Positions 37,892 through 45,903 of a DNA stretch of 64,000 bases are shown piece after piece. How positions within the stretch are numbered: the stretch's first letter is position 1; every line of letters begins with the position of its first letter. Origin of the DNA: Bradyrhizobium lupini. GTDB lineage: Bacteria; Pseudomonadota; Alphaproteobacteria; Rhizobiales; Xanthobacteraceae. The notes under the pieces are model-generated. The model made no database searches, was not told the origin of the DNA, and saw nothing but the letters and a program-made list of their open reading frames with translations. The stretch lies in assembly GCF_040939785.1 (NCBI RefSeq), contig NZ_CP162553.1, positions 3,534,001 to 3,598,000 on the forward strand, in the 5' to 3' direction. A program made the translations under genes and the position numbers.

Positions 37892-38386
37892 ATGACCAGC
37901 AAGCGACTTTGCTTCGAGCCGGGTCACAAGCCCAAATGCCTCGTCATCGTCGACGACACCGCCGAATGGGATCGCGCGGTCTATTACGCCAGCCGCTGGG
38001 CGATTCGGGCCGGTGGCGGCGTGGTGATGCTCCGCATCATCGAGCCCGAACAGCAGAGCCAGGAATGGCTGGGGGTCGCCGACATCATGCGCGCCGAAGC
38101 GCATGAGGCGGCCGAAGCCGCGCTCGACCGTGCCGCCGGCCGCGCCAACGGCATCGCCGCGATCACGCCGGAACGGGTGATCCGCGAAGGCGCTGCGATG
38201 GAACAGCTGCTGGCGGTGATCGACGAGGACCCCGACATCGCCATGCTGGTGCTCGCCGCGAACCCGGGCGCGGAAGGCCCGGGGCCATTGGTCGCGCTGC
38301 TCGCGCACGCGCTGGGCACGTTCCCGGTGCCGGTGACGGTCATTTCCGGCGCGCTCAGCGACCAGAGCGTGGATTCGCTGTCCTAG
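37892..38386 (+). CDS. Universal stress protein (UspA family)
   Basis: A 164-residue soluble protein of the Usp alpha/beta fold. The N-terminal strand is KCLVIVDDTAEWDRAVYYAS and the later segment MLVLAANPGAEGPGPLV resembles the nucleotide-contact region, though the strict G-2X-G-9X-G(S/T) pattern is not obvious, so ATP binding is uncertain. ATG 37892 gives MTSKRLCFEPGHKPK; the frame opens upstream at 37856. It follows trpS by about 110 bases, and a 7-bp hairpin lies downstream. Confidence 0.8.
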   Translation: MTSKRLCFEPGHKPKCLVIVDDTAEWDRAVYYASRWAIRAGGGVVMLRIIEPEQQSQEWLGVADIMRAEAHEAAEAALDRAAGRANGIAAITPERVIREGAAMEQLLAVIDEDPDIAMLVLAANPGAEGPGPLVALLAHALGTFPVPVTVISGALSDQSVDSLS

Positions 38387-38430
38387 ACTGCTGCTCGTTC
38401 GCCTCGCCCCGTTAGCCGACAGAGGGAAGA

Positions 38431-38450
38431 AGCGGGTACCCTAACCCGCT
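38431..38450 (+). terminator. Hairpin downstream of the universal stress protein gene
   Basis: AGCGGGT (38431-38437), loop ACCCTA, ACCCGCT (38444-38450). A perfect 7-bp stem 44 bases after the stop, without a T-run; weak terminator candidate. Confidence 0.4.
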
Positions 38451-38560
38451 GATATAACAGGTGAACGGCCAGCTTACCCCTTGACCGTGCGTTCGCCGTC
38501 GCCATCTGCTAGTGGATAGAGCACGCGCCGGCCTTGAACCGGCGACGTCTGGAGAAAACC

Positions 38561-39130
38561 ATGTTCATTCAAACCGAAGCCACCCCCAATCCCGCCACGC
38601 TGAAGTTCATTCCCGGCCGCGTCGTGGTCGACGGCGGACCGATGGAATTTGCCAACCGCGAATCGGCCGCACGCTCGCCGCTCGCCGAAAAGCTGTTCGA
38701 AGTCCCCGGCGTCACCGGCGTGTTCTACGGCTCGGACTTCATCACCGTGACCAAAGCGAACGGTGAATGGCAACAGCTCAAGCCCGCGATCCTCGGCGCC
38801 ATCATGGAGCACTACATGTCCGGCGCGCCGCTGCTCGCCGACGGTGCGGCCGCGAGCGATGTCGATCTCGACGAAGAGGACGAGTTCTTTGACGAAGCCG
38901 ATGCCGAGACGGTCGACATGATCAAGGATCTGATCGAGACCCGCGTGCGGCCAGCGGTCGCCAATGACGGCGGCGACATCACTTTCCGCGGCTTCAAGGA
39001 TGGTATCGTCTATCTCAACATGAAGGGCTCCTGCGCCGGCTGCCCGTCATCGACCGCGACGCTCCAGCACGGCATCCAGAACCTGCTCAAGCACTTCGTC
39101 CCCGACGTGGTCGAAGTCCGGCCGATGTAG
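38561..39130 (+). CDS. Nfu-type iron-sulfur cluster carrier
   Basis: A 189-residue NfuA/Nfu1-like protein that receives and delivers Fe-S clusters. The N-terminal Nfu_N domain (MFIQTEATPNPATLKFIPGR) is followed by an acidic linker (DEEDEFFDEADAE) and the C-terminal NifU domain with the CxxC pair in MKGSCAGCPSSTATL. ATG 38561 has GGAG about 9 bases upstream. It is monocistronic-looking and separated from tsaB by a half palindromic repeat. Confidence 0.94.
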   Translation: MFIQTEATPNPATLKFIPGRVVVDGGPMEFANRESAARSPLAEKLFEVPGVTGVFYGSDFITVTKANGEWQQLKPAILGAIMEHYMSGAPLLADGAAASDVDLDEEDEFFDEADAETVDMIKDLIETRVRPAVANDGGDITFRGFKDGIVYLNMKGSCAGCPSSTATLQHGIQNLLKHFVPDVVEVRPM

Positions 39131-39141
39131 GCTGGGGCCGC

Positions 39142-39181
39142 AAAGGCGTGGATGGCCGGGACAAGCCCGGCCATGATGACG
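39142..39181. repeat. Half copy of palindromic repeat family A
   Basis: AAGGCGTGGATGGCCGGGAC, then AAGCCCGGCCATGATGACG. This is the right half of the elements at 1401-1486 and 10540-10626, with no left half. It lies between the Nfu gene and tsaB. Confidence 0.75.
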
Positions 39182-39215
39182 AGCATTCCATGACGGATGG
39201 TGCTACCATCGTTCC

Positions 39216-39914
39216 ATGCTGATCCTTGCCATCGATACCGCGCTGGAAGCGTGCGCGGTTGCCGTTCTCGACACCGATGCCGGCCAGCTCCTCGCGCAGG
39301 AGCAGCTTCTGATGAAGCGCGGCCACGCCGAAGCGCTGATGCCGATGATCGCGCGCGTGATGCAGTCAGCCAACCTCGCCTTCACAGCGCTCGAGCGCAT
39401 CGCGGTCACCATGGGCCCCGGAAGTTTCACCGGCCTGCGCGTCGGCATTTCGGCCGCCCGCGGCCTTGCGCTTGCTGCGAAGCGGCCCGCCGTCGGCCTG
39501 ACCACCTTGTCGGCCTATGCCGCCGCAGTCGTCGGCCAGAGCGGAGCGGCGCCGGTGATCGCGGCGATCGACGCGCGGCACGACCACGTCTATTTCCAGA
39601 TCGTGGCCGGTGACGGCAGTCAGCTGGTGCGGCCGGGCGTCGCTCCCATCGACGAGGCGATCGCGGCGTCGCAATTCGGCGCGCCGCATCTGGTCGGCAA
39701 TGCCGCGAAGATCCTCGCCGAGCGCTGGCCGAAAGATATGCCGCAGCCGGTCGCGGTCGACGCGCAGCCCGCGCCCGACATCGGCTGGGTCGCATGGCTT
39801 GGCGCCGCCGCCGATCCCGCGACAAATCCGGCGCGGCCGTTCTATCTGCGGGCGCCCGACGCAAAGCCGCCCGCACAACTGCCGCTTGCAGCACAAGCCG
39901 CAAGCTCACGATGA
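39216..39914 (+). CDS. tsaB: tRNA t6A biosynthesis protein TsaB
   Basis: A 232-residue protein of the TsaB (YeaZ) family, the dimerisation partner of TsaD in making N6-threonylcarbamoyladenosine at tRNA position 37. The N-terminus MLILAIDTALEACAVAVL is the ASKHA fold start and MGPGSFTGLRVGISAARGLA is the family signature. The zinc-binding His residues of TsaD are absent, as expected for TsaB. Its TGA overlaps the rimI ATG (ATGA), so the two are coupled, matching the frequent tsaB-rimI pairing. Confidence 0.95.
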   Translation: MLILAIDTALEACAVAVLDTDAGQLLAQEQLLMKRGHAEALMPMIARVMQSANLAFTALERIAVTMGPGSFTGLRVGISAARGLALAAKRPAVGLTTLSAYAAAVVGQSGAAPVIAAIDARHDHVYFQIVAGDGSQLVRPGVAPIDEAIAASQFGAPHLVGNAAKILAERWPKDMPQPVAVDAQPAPDIGWVAWLGAAADPATNPARPFYLRAPDAKPPAQLPLAAQAASSR

Positions 39915-40393
39915 AATGGTTGTCGGAATGGTGGCGCGGCGGTACGGCCGTCGTCGAGCCGGCTGTCGCGCGCGACGTCGCACGGCTTGCGCAACTCCAC
40001 GGCGCCTCCTTCGCGCGCGGTTGGGGCGAAGGCGAGTTCGAGAGCATGCTCAGCGAGCGCAACACGCTGGTGCACCGGTTGCGGCTCGGCCGCAAGACCG
40101 TGGGCTTCGCGGTGTCGCGGATCGGCGCAGACGAAGCAGAGATTCTCTCGATCGCGGTCGATCAGGCCCATCGCGGCCGCGGCCTCTCTCGCACGCTGCT
40201 GATGACCCATCTCGGCCACCTGGCAGGACGCGGCGTGCGCACGATATTTCTTGAGGTCGAGGAAAATAACCAGCCGGCGCGGCGGCTCTACGACCGAGCC
40301 GGATTCATGGTGGTCGGACGCCGCGAACGCTACTATAAGCAGCCGAACGGGGAACAATTGAACGCACTTCTGATGCGACGTGACTTGTCGTAA
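39911..40393 (+). CDS. rimI: Ribosomal protein S18-alanine N-acetyltransferase-like GNAT (RimI)
   Basis: A 160-residue GNAT acetyltransferase. The acetyl-CoA-binding motif A is ILSIAVDQAHRGRGLSRTLL (Q/RxxGxG/A form HRGRGL), then the FLEVEENNQPARRLYDRAGF block and YYKQPNGEQLNALLMRRDL at the end, as in RimI. The position directly after tsaB with an ATGA overlap supports the RimI call. ATG 39911 starts MKWLSEWWRGG. Fur follows on the same strand. Confidence 0.9.
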   Translation: MKWLSEWWRGGTAVVEPAVARDVARLAQLHGASFARGWGEGEFESMLSERNTLVHRLRLGRKTVGFAVSRIGADEAEILSIAVDQAHRGRGLSRTLLMTHLGHLAGRGVRTIFLEVEENNQPARRLYDRAGFMVVGRRERYYKQPNGEQLNALLMRRDLS

Positions 40394-40431
40394 CATTGAT
40401 GGCAGAAAGCGCCCCGTCAGGCGGACATCAC

Positions 40432-40887
40432 ATGACTGGTCTTAAACCTTCCCCCGCTTCCAAGGCGTCCGGCATCGAGGCGCGCTGTGCCGCCACAGGC
40501 ATGCGCATGACCGAGCAGCGTCGTGTCATCGCCCGCGTGCTCGCGGAGGCGGTCGATCATCCCGATGTGGAGGAACTATATCGCCGCTGTGTCGCGGTCG
40601 ACGACAAGATCTCGATCTCGACCGTGTATCGGACCGTCAAGCTGTTCGAAGATGCGGGCATCATCGAGCGCCATGATTTCCGCGAAGGCCGCGCGCGCTA
40701 CGAGCAGATGCGCGACAGCCATCACGACCACCTCATCAACCTGCGCGACGGCAAGGTGATCGAGTTCACCTCCGAAGAGATCGAGAAGCTCCAGGCGGAG
40801 ATCGCCCGCAAGCTCGGCTACAAGCTGGTCGATCATCGGCTCGAACTCTATTGCGTCCCGCTCGACGACGACAAACCCACAAGTTAA
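40432..40887 (+). CDS. fur: Ferric uptake regulator Fur
   Basis: A 151-residue (from ATG 40432) Fur-family repressor. The winged-helix domain includes RMTEQRRVIARVLAEAVDHP and STVYRTVKLFEDAGIIERHD, with the metal-site His motif DSHHDHLINLRDGKVIEF in the dimerisation domain. No CxxC zinc motif is seen near the C-terminus. ATG 40432 has AGGCGGA upstream; ATG 40399 or TTG 40396 would add 11-12 residues. It lies after rimI and immediately before a HAD hydrolase. In Bradyrhizobium, Irr and Fur share iron control, so the exact regulon is not deducible. Confidence 0.93.
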   Translation: MTGLKPSPASKASGIEARCAATGMRMTEQRRVIARVLAEAVDHPDVEELYRRCVAVDDKISISTVYRTVKLFEDAGIIERHDFREGRARYEQMRDSHHDHLINLRDGKVIEFTSEEIEKLQAEIARKLGYKLVDHRLELYCVPLDDDKPTS

Positions 40888-41568
40888 GTGGCGATCGATC
40901 TCGTCATCTTCGATTGCGACGGCGTGCTCGTGGACAGCGAGGTGATCTCCTGTCGCGCGCATGCAGATGTGCTGTCGAGGCACGGCTATCCGATCACATC
41001 GGAGCAGGTGCTGGTCCGCTTCCTCGGCGTATCCGAGAAAGATGCACGGCGAATGGTCGAACAGGAGATCGGCCGCAATCTTCCCGATGATCTCGAAAGC
41101 CAAGTGAATGCTGCGACGCTGCAATTTTATGCCAGCGATTTGCAGCCGATCACCCATGTGGCCGCAGCGATTGGCGCAATCGATTTGCCCAAATGCGTTG
41201 CGTCGAGCGGCACACCGGAGAAGATCCATCATGGCCTGACCTGCGCCGGTCTCTACGATCTGCTTGCGCCGAACATCTTTTCCGCGAGCCAGGTCGCGCG
41301 CGGCAAGCCCGCGCCCGATCTTTTTCTGTTCGCCGCCGCGCAGATGAAAGTCGCGCCGGAGCGGTGCCTCGTGATCGAGGACAGCGTCCCCGGGGTGACC
41401 GGCGCGCATGCCGCCGGGATGACCGTGCTGGGCTTTCACGGTGGCAGCCATTGCCCGCCGGGCCACGCTGAAAGGCTCCGGGCCGCCGGGGCCGGATTGA
41501 CGTTCGACGATATGCGGCAATTGCCGGAGCTGGTCCGGCGGGTCGCGGCGAACACCCTGGCGGGCTGA
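40888..41568 (+). CDS. HAD-family hydrolase (phosphoglycolate phosphatase-like)
   Basis: A 226-residue haloacid-dehalogenase-like hydrolase of subfamily I with a cap domain. Motif I is LVIFDCDGVLVDSEV (nucleophile Asp), motif II the Ser of CVASSGTP, motif III Lys in VARGKPAPDLFLFAA, and motif IV acidic CLVIEDSVPGVTGAHAAGM. The GTG start at 40888 directly follows the Fur stop, so the two are probably co-transcribed. The substrate is likely a small phosphoester, perhaps a sugar phosphate or phosphoglycolate, but it is not predictable. Confidence 0.88.
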   Translation: MAIDLVIFDCDGVLVDSEVISCRAHADVLSRHGYPITSEQVLVRFLGVSEKDARRMVEQEIGRNLPDDLESQVNAATLQFYASDLQPITHVAAAIGAIDLPKCVASSGTPEKIHHGLTCAGLYDLLAPNIFSASQVARGKPAPDLFLFAAAQMKVAPERCLVIEDSVPGVTGAHAAGMTVLGFHGGSHCPPGHAERLRAAGAGLTFDDMRQLPELVRRVAANTLAG

Positions 41569-41619
41569 TTCAGGGTATTTTCTGAGTGCAGCTGGCGGCT
41601 GCCGGGACACGCACACGCC

Positions 41620-41648
41620 CGGAATCCCGAGGTTTTGGCGGGATTCCG
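41620..41648. terminator. Perfect palindrome upstream of miaB
   Basis: CGGAATCCCG (41620-41629), a 9-base loop, CGGGATTCCG (41639-41648). A 10-bp perfect stem between the HAD gene and miaB that probably separates the two transcripts. It has no T-run on either strand. Confidence 0.45.
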
Positions 41649-41760
41649 CACTTCCCGCCAGCGCTCGCCCCGGAATGACAGCCCAAAGGGCGCCAATCGC
41701 TGGATTTTCGCCTCCCCAGCCTATATCTGAGGGCGGTCCTCCACCTCAATTCCGGATTCC

Positions 41761-43149
41761 ATGACGCCGCCGCGCAAGCTGCACATCAAATCATATGGCT
41801 GCCAGATGAACGTCTACGATGCCCAGCGCATGGTGGACACGCTGGCCCCGGAAGGATTCGTGGAGACGGCCAGCGCTGATGACGCCGACCTCGTCATCCT
41901 CAACACCTGCCATATCCGCGAGAAGGCCTCGGAAAAGGTCTATTCGGAGCTCGGCCGCCTGCGCGTCGCCAAGGACGCCGCCGCGCGCGACGGGCGTACC
42001 ATGCAGATCGCGGTCGCAGGCTGCGTGGCACAGGCCGAGGGCGAGGAGATCGTGCGCCGTGCACCCGCGGTCGACGTCGTGGTGGGACCGCAGAGCTATC
42101 ATCATTTGCCGCAGCTGTTGAAGCGCGCCGGCAATGAAGGCCGCGCCATCGAGACCGAATTCCCGGCTCAGGACAAGTTCGGCTTCCTGGCCCAACCCAA
42201 GCCCGGCGCGATCCGCGCCCGCGGCATTTCCGCTTTCGTCACGGTGCAGGAAGGCTGCGACAAGTTCTGCACCTTCTGCGTCGTGCCTTACACGCGTGGC
42301 TCGGAAGTCTCGCGGCCGGTGACAAAGATCGTCGACGACGTGAAGCGGCTCACCGAGAACGGCGTGCGCGAGCTCACGCTGATCGGACAGAACGTCAACG
42401 CCTATCACGGCGAGGGACCGGACGGAAAAAGCTGGCCGCTCGGCAGGCTGCTGGAGCACCTCGCGGCGCTCCCGGGCGTCGCGCGGCTGCGTTATTCGAC
42501 CAGCCATCCGCGCGATGTCGATGACAGTCTGATTGCAGCCCATCGCGATCTCGATGCCTTGATGCCGTTCGTGCACCTGCCGGTGCAGTCGGGCTCGGAC
42601 CGGATTCTGGCTGCCATGAACCGGAAACATACCGCCGATGATTATCGGCGTGTCGTCGACCGTTTCCGGTCCGCACGCCAAGACATTGCTTTCTCATCAG
42701 ATTTTATCGTCGGCTTCCCCGGCGAGAGCGAGCAAGATTTTCTCGCGACCCTCGCGCTTGTCACGCAAATCGGCTACGCTGCGGCATATTCGTTCAAATA
42801 CTCCGCCCGGCCGGGAACGCCGGCCGCGGACATGCAGGAGACGGTGTCCCCCTCCGAGATGGACCAGCGATTGGAGCGGCTCCAGGAACTGATCGACAGC
42901 CAGCAATCGGCCTTCAACAAGGCTGCGATTGGCTCAACGGTCGATGTGCTGTTCGAGCGCCCGGCCCGCAAGGACGGCCAGATCGTCGGCCGCACCGCCT
43001 TCCTCCAGCCCGCGCATGTGATGGCCTCCCCCGACATCATCGGACAGATCCTGCCGGTCCGGATCGACAGTCTCGAACGCTACAGCTTCCTCGGCGAGCT
43101 CGCCATGGCGCGCGTGCCCGCTTTATCGCCCATCGCCACTGGAGCCTGA
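41761..43149 (+). CDS. miaB: tRNA-2-methylthio-N6-dimethylallyladenosine synthase MiaB
   Basis: A 462-residue radical-SAM methylthiotransferase acting on tRNA A37. The N-terminal UPF0004 domain has Cys residues in [18 protein letters not shown] and [11 protein letters not shown]. The radical-SAM cluster motif CxxxCxxC is [16 protein letters not shown], and the C-terminal TRAM domain ends near [16 protein letters not shown] 41761 begins [13 protein letters not shown]. It heads a run of five same-strand genes (miaB-phoH-ybeY-corC-like-lnt), the usual order in alphaproteobacteria. Confidence 0.97.
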   Translation: MTPPRKLHIKSYGCQMNVYDAQRMVDTLAPEGFVETASADDADLVILNTCHIREKASEKVYSELGRLRVAKDAAARDGRTMQIAVAGCVAQAEGEEIVRRAPAVDVVVGPQSYHHLPQLLKRAGNEGRAIETEFPAQDKFGFLAQPKPGAIRARGISAFVTVQEGCDKFCTFCVVPYTRGSEVSRPVTKIVDDVKRLTENGVRELTLIGQNVNAYHGEGPDGKSWPLGRLLEHLAALPGVARLRYSTSHPRDVDDSLIAAHRDLDALMPFVHLPVQSGSDRILAAMNRKHTADDYRRVVDRFRSARQDIAFSSDFIVGFPGESEQDFLATLALVTQIGYAAAYSFKYSARPGTPAADMQETVSPSEMDQRLERLQELIDSQQSAFNKAAIGSTVDVLFERPARKDGQIVGRTAFLQPAHVMASPDIIGQILPVRIDSLERYSFLGELAMARVPALSPIATGA

Positions 43150-43153
43150 ACCC

Positions 43154-44212
43154 TTGCCAAAAAGCGCATCGGATTCGTCTTCTTCCATCGCTCCCAGCCG
43201 CAAATTTGACCGCGACATGCAGGTTCCGCCCGAGACCCAGGTCGTCATCGATTTCGACGACAACCGCGCCGCGTCGGCGCTGGTCGGTCCTTACGGCCAG
43301 CATCTGGCACAGATCGAACGGCGGCTCGGCGTCGTCGTCGATTCCAAGGGCAACCACATCACGATTGGCGGCTCGCGCGACGGCTGCGATGCCGCGCGCC
43401 GGGTGCTGGAGACGCTCTACGCCCAGGCCGTGAAGGGACAGGATCTCGACCAGGGCGAGGTCGAGGGCGCGATCCGAGCCGTGATCGCGCAGGGCTCGCT
43501 GTTCGAGTTCGATGCCAAGTCGGCCAAATCCAGCTTCGACAGCATCAATCTGCGCAAGCGCCCGGTGCGTGCGCGCACGGCGGCGCAGGATTCCTACATC
43601 CGCGCGCTGAAGCGCCACGAGCTGGTGTTCGGCATCGGCCCCGCCGGCACCGGCAAGACCTGGCTCGCGGTCGCGCATGCCGCGCAGCTATTCGAGCGCA
43701 AGGAAGTCGACAAGATCATCCTGTCGCGCCCGGCGGTGGAAGCCGGCGAGCGGCTCGGCTTTTTGCCCGGCGATCTCCGCGAGAAGGTCGATCCTTATCT
43801 CCGCCCTATCTACGACGCGCTCTATGACCTGATGGACGCGCGCATTGTCGAGCGCGCGCTGCAGACCGGCGAGATCGAGATCGCGCCACTCGCCTTCATG
43901 CGCGGTCGCACGCTGACCAACGCGGCCATCATCCTGGACGAGGCGCAAAACACCACGTCCATGCAGATGAAGATGTTCTTGACCCGCCTTGGCGAGAACA
44001 GCCGCATGATCGTCACCGGCGATCCCTCGCAGATCGACTTGCCGAACGGCCAGACCTCGGGCCTCGCCGAGGCGACGCGCCTGCTGAGCGGCGTCGAAGG
44101 CATTGCGCAAGTTCATTTCAAGGCCGAAGACGTGATCCGCCACGAGCTCGTGGCGCGGATCGTCTCCGCCTACGAAGGGTCGCCGCAGCGGCCGGCCGCC
44201 GGTAAATCCTGA
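43154..44212 (+). CDS. phoH: PhoH-family ATPase (YbeZ-like)
   Basis: A 352-residue PhoH-like protein. The N-terminal KH-like domain (about 20-110) precedes the P-loop ATPase domain with Walker A GIGPAGTGKTWLAVAHAAQL and Walker B IILDEAQNTTSMQMKMFLTR, then VTGDPSQIDLPNGQ. YbeZ proteins work with the RNase YbeY in rRNA/ribosome processing, consistent with ybeY coming next (about 60 bases later). The start is TTG 43154, with only four bases after the miaB stop. Confidence 0.93.
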   Translation: MPKSASDSSSSIAPSRKFDRDMQVPPETQVVIDFDDNRAASALVGPYGQHLAQIERRLGVVVDSKGNHITIGGSRDGCDAARRVLETLYAQAVKGQDLDQGEVEGAIRAVIAQGSLFEFDAKSAKSSFDSINLRKRPVRARTAAQDSYIRALKRHELVFGIGPAGTGKTWLAVAHAAQLFERKEVDKIILSRPAVEAGERLGFLPGDLREKVDPYLRPIYDALYDLMDARIVERALQTGEIEIAPLAFMRGRTLTNAAIILDEAQNTTSMQMKMFLTRLGENSRMIVTGDPSQIDLPNGQTSGLAEATRLLSGVEGIAQVHFKAEDVIRHELVARIVSAYEGSPQRPAAGKS

Positions 44213-44273
44213 CGAGACAGCAACCGGACCATATGGGCGCGGACACGGCGCCCCTTCGTTCGGAACAAGGACA

Positions 44274-44783
44274 ATGTCACACCCCAACCTTCCCATCACC
44301 GAGGTCCTCGTCGTCGCCGATTGCTGGCAGCGGGAGCCCGAATCCGAAGCCGTGATCCAGCGCGCCGTGGCGGCCGCCGCCGAGAATGTCGACGAAGACG
44401 TTGCGGAGGCGGAAGTGGCGGTGATGCTGACCGATGATGCCGGCATCCGCACCCTGAACAGCAACTGGCGCGGCATCGACAAGCCGACCAACGTGCTGTC
44501 GTTTCCCGCGCTGCAGCCGGAAGGCGACTGGAAGCCTGGCGATGCGCCGCGCATGCTGGGCGACATCGCGATCGCCTACGAGACCACGCGCCGTGAGGCG
44601 GACGAGGAACAAAAGCCGTTCGATCATCATTTGAGCCATCTCGCCGTGCACGGTTTCCTGCATCTGGTCGGCTACGACCACGAAAACGAAGACGACGCCG
44701 AGGAAATGGAAGCGCTCGAACGAGAGATCCTGGCTCATCTCGGCATTCCCGACCCCTATGCCGACCGCCCAGGGACGCATTGA
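44274..44783 (+). CDS. ybeY: Endoribonuclease YbeY
   Basis: A 169-residue zinc-dependent single-strand endoribonuclease for 16S rRNA maturation and ribosome quality control. The HGxLHLxGYDH motif is HGFLHLVGYDHENEDDAEEM, with the metal-binding His residues, and an earlier KPTNVLSFP is typical. It follows phoH and precedes the CorC-like gene by one base. A 6-bp inverted repeat (44235-44240/44248-44253) lies in the gap before it. Confidence 0.96.
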   Translation: MSHPNLPITEVLVVADCWQREPESEAVIQRAVAAAAENVDEDVAEAEVAVMLTDDAGIRTLNSNWRGIDKPTNVLSFPALQPEGDWKPGDAPRMLGDIAIAYETTRREADEEQKPFDHHLSHLAVHGFLHLVGYDHENEDDAEEMEALEREILAHLGIPDPYADRPGTH

Positions 44784-44784
44784 G

Positions 44785-45903
44785 ATGCCGGATTCGGACC
44801 CGACTCACGACAATCCGCGCAACACGGCCAATTTACCGGTCGTGGTGACCTCCGGCGAGGTGATGCGCCCGACCGCGGAGGGCTGGCTGCTGCGTGCCAT
44901 TCGCAGCCTGTTCGGCTGGAAGGCGGGTTCGGTGCGCGACGACCTCCAGGTCGTGCTCGACGCGACGACGCCCGACGACACCGGCTTCTCGACGGTCGAG
45001 CGCACCATGCTGCGCAACATCCTCGGCCTGCACGAGCGTCGCATCGCCGACGTCATGGTGCATCGCGCCGACATCGTCGCGGTCAAGCGCGACATCCCGC
45101 TCGGCGAGTTGATGGACCGTTTCGAGAGCGCCGGCCATTCGCGCCTCGTGGTCTACAACGAGACGCTCGACGATCCCGTCGGCATCGTCCATATCCGCGA
45201 TCTGCTCGCCTTCATGACCGCGCGTGCGCGCGTGTCGGGGGTCACGAAAACCAAGCGCAAGAAACCTCTGCCGGCCGGGCTCGATCTGCGTACGGTCGAT
45301 CTCGCGCTGCCGCTCGAGGAAGCGCGCATCATCCGCAAGCTGCTCTACGTGCCGCCGTCGATGCGGGCGATCGACCTGCTCGCGCAGATGCAGGCCACCC
45401 GCATCCATCTGGCGCTGGTGGTCGACGAATATGGCGGCAGTGATGGCCTGGTCTCGCTCGAGGACATCGTCGAGCAGATCGTCGGCGAGATCGACGACGA
45501 GCATGACAGCGACGAGCCACCCTCGATCGTGCGGCTGCCCGACAACGCCTTCATCGCCGACGCCCGCGCCAGCCTCGACGACGTCCGCACCGTGATCGGC
45601 GAGGACTTCGTCACCGGCGAGGCCGGCGAGGAAGTGGAGACGCTGGGCGGCTATCTCGTCAGCTTCGTCGGGCGCCTGCCGGTGCGCGGCGAGGTGATCT
45701 CGGGTCCCGGCCATTACGAGATCGAGGTGCTCGATGCCGATCCGCGCCGGGTCAAGCGACTGCGGATCTCGACGCGAAAGGAGCGCCCCGCGCCGCGCAC
45801 CCAGCGCGAGAGCCGGCGCCGCGAGGCTGCGCCGGATGGCAGCCAGCCGGCGGCCAGCGACACGCCCACCCCGCCGCCGAGCGACGGGACCGGTCCGCAG
45901 TGA
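44785..45903 (+). CDS. CBS-domain HlyC/CorC-type protein
   Basis: A 372-residue hemolysin C/CorC-like protein. Two CBS domains span roughly residues 80-240 (MVHRADIVAVKRDIPLGEL, then LVVDEYGGSDGLVSLEDIVE, the conserved CorC motif). A CorC-HlyC C-terminal transport-associated domain (PDNAFIADARASLDDVRTVI and FVTGEAGEEVETLGGYLVS) follows. The last 40 residues are low-complexity Pro/Arg. No membrane segments precede the CBS pair, so this is the soluble CorC type rather than the membrane kind. It starts ATG 44785, one base after the ybeY stop, and overlaps lnt by four bases. Confidence 0.9.
   Translation: MPDSDPTHDNPRNTANLPVVVTSGEVMRPTAEGWLLRAIRSLFGWKAGSVRDDLQVVLDATTPDDTGFSTVERTMLRNILGLHERRIADVMVHRADIVAVKRDIPLGELMDRFESAGHSRLVVYNETLDDPVGIVHIRDLLAFMTARARVSGVTKTKRKKPLPAGLDLRTVDLALPLEEARIIRKLLYVPPSMRAIDLLAQMQATRIHLALVVDEYGGSDGLVSLEDIVEQIVGEIDDEHDSDEPPSIVRLPDNAFIADARASLDDVRTVIGEDFVTGEAGEEVETLGGYLVSFVGRLPVRGEVISGPGHYEIEVLDADPRRVKRLRISTRKERPAPRTQRESRRREAAPDGSQPAASDTPTPPPSDGTGPQ

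Noticed and set aside
38507..38544. tRNA-like D arm and anticodon arm upstream of the Nfu gene (TGCT...AGCA and CGCCGG/CCGGCG with loop CCTTGAA)
   Set aside because: There is no acceptor stem, T arm or CCA, and position 33 is not T. It is at most a remnant or chance hairpin.
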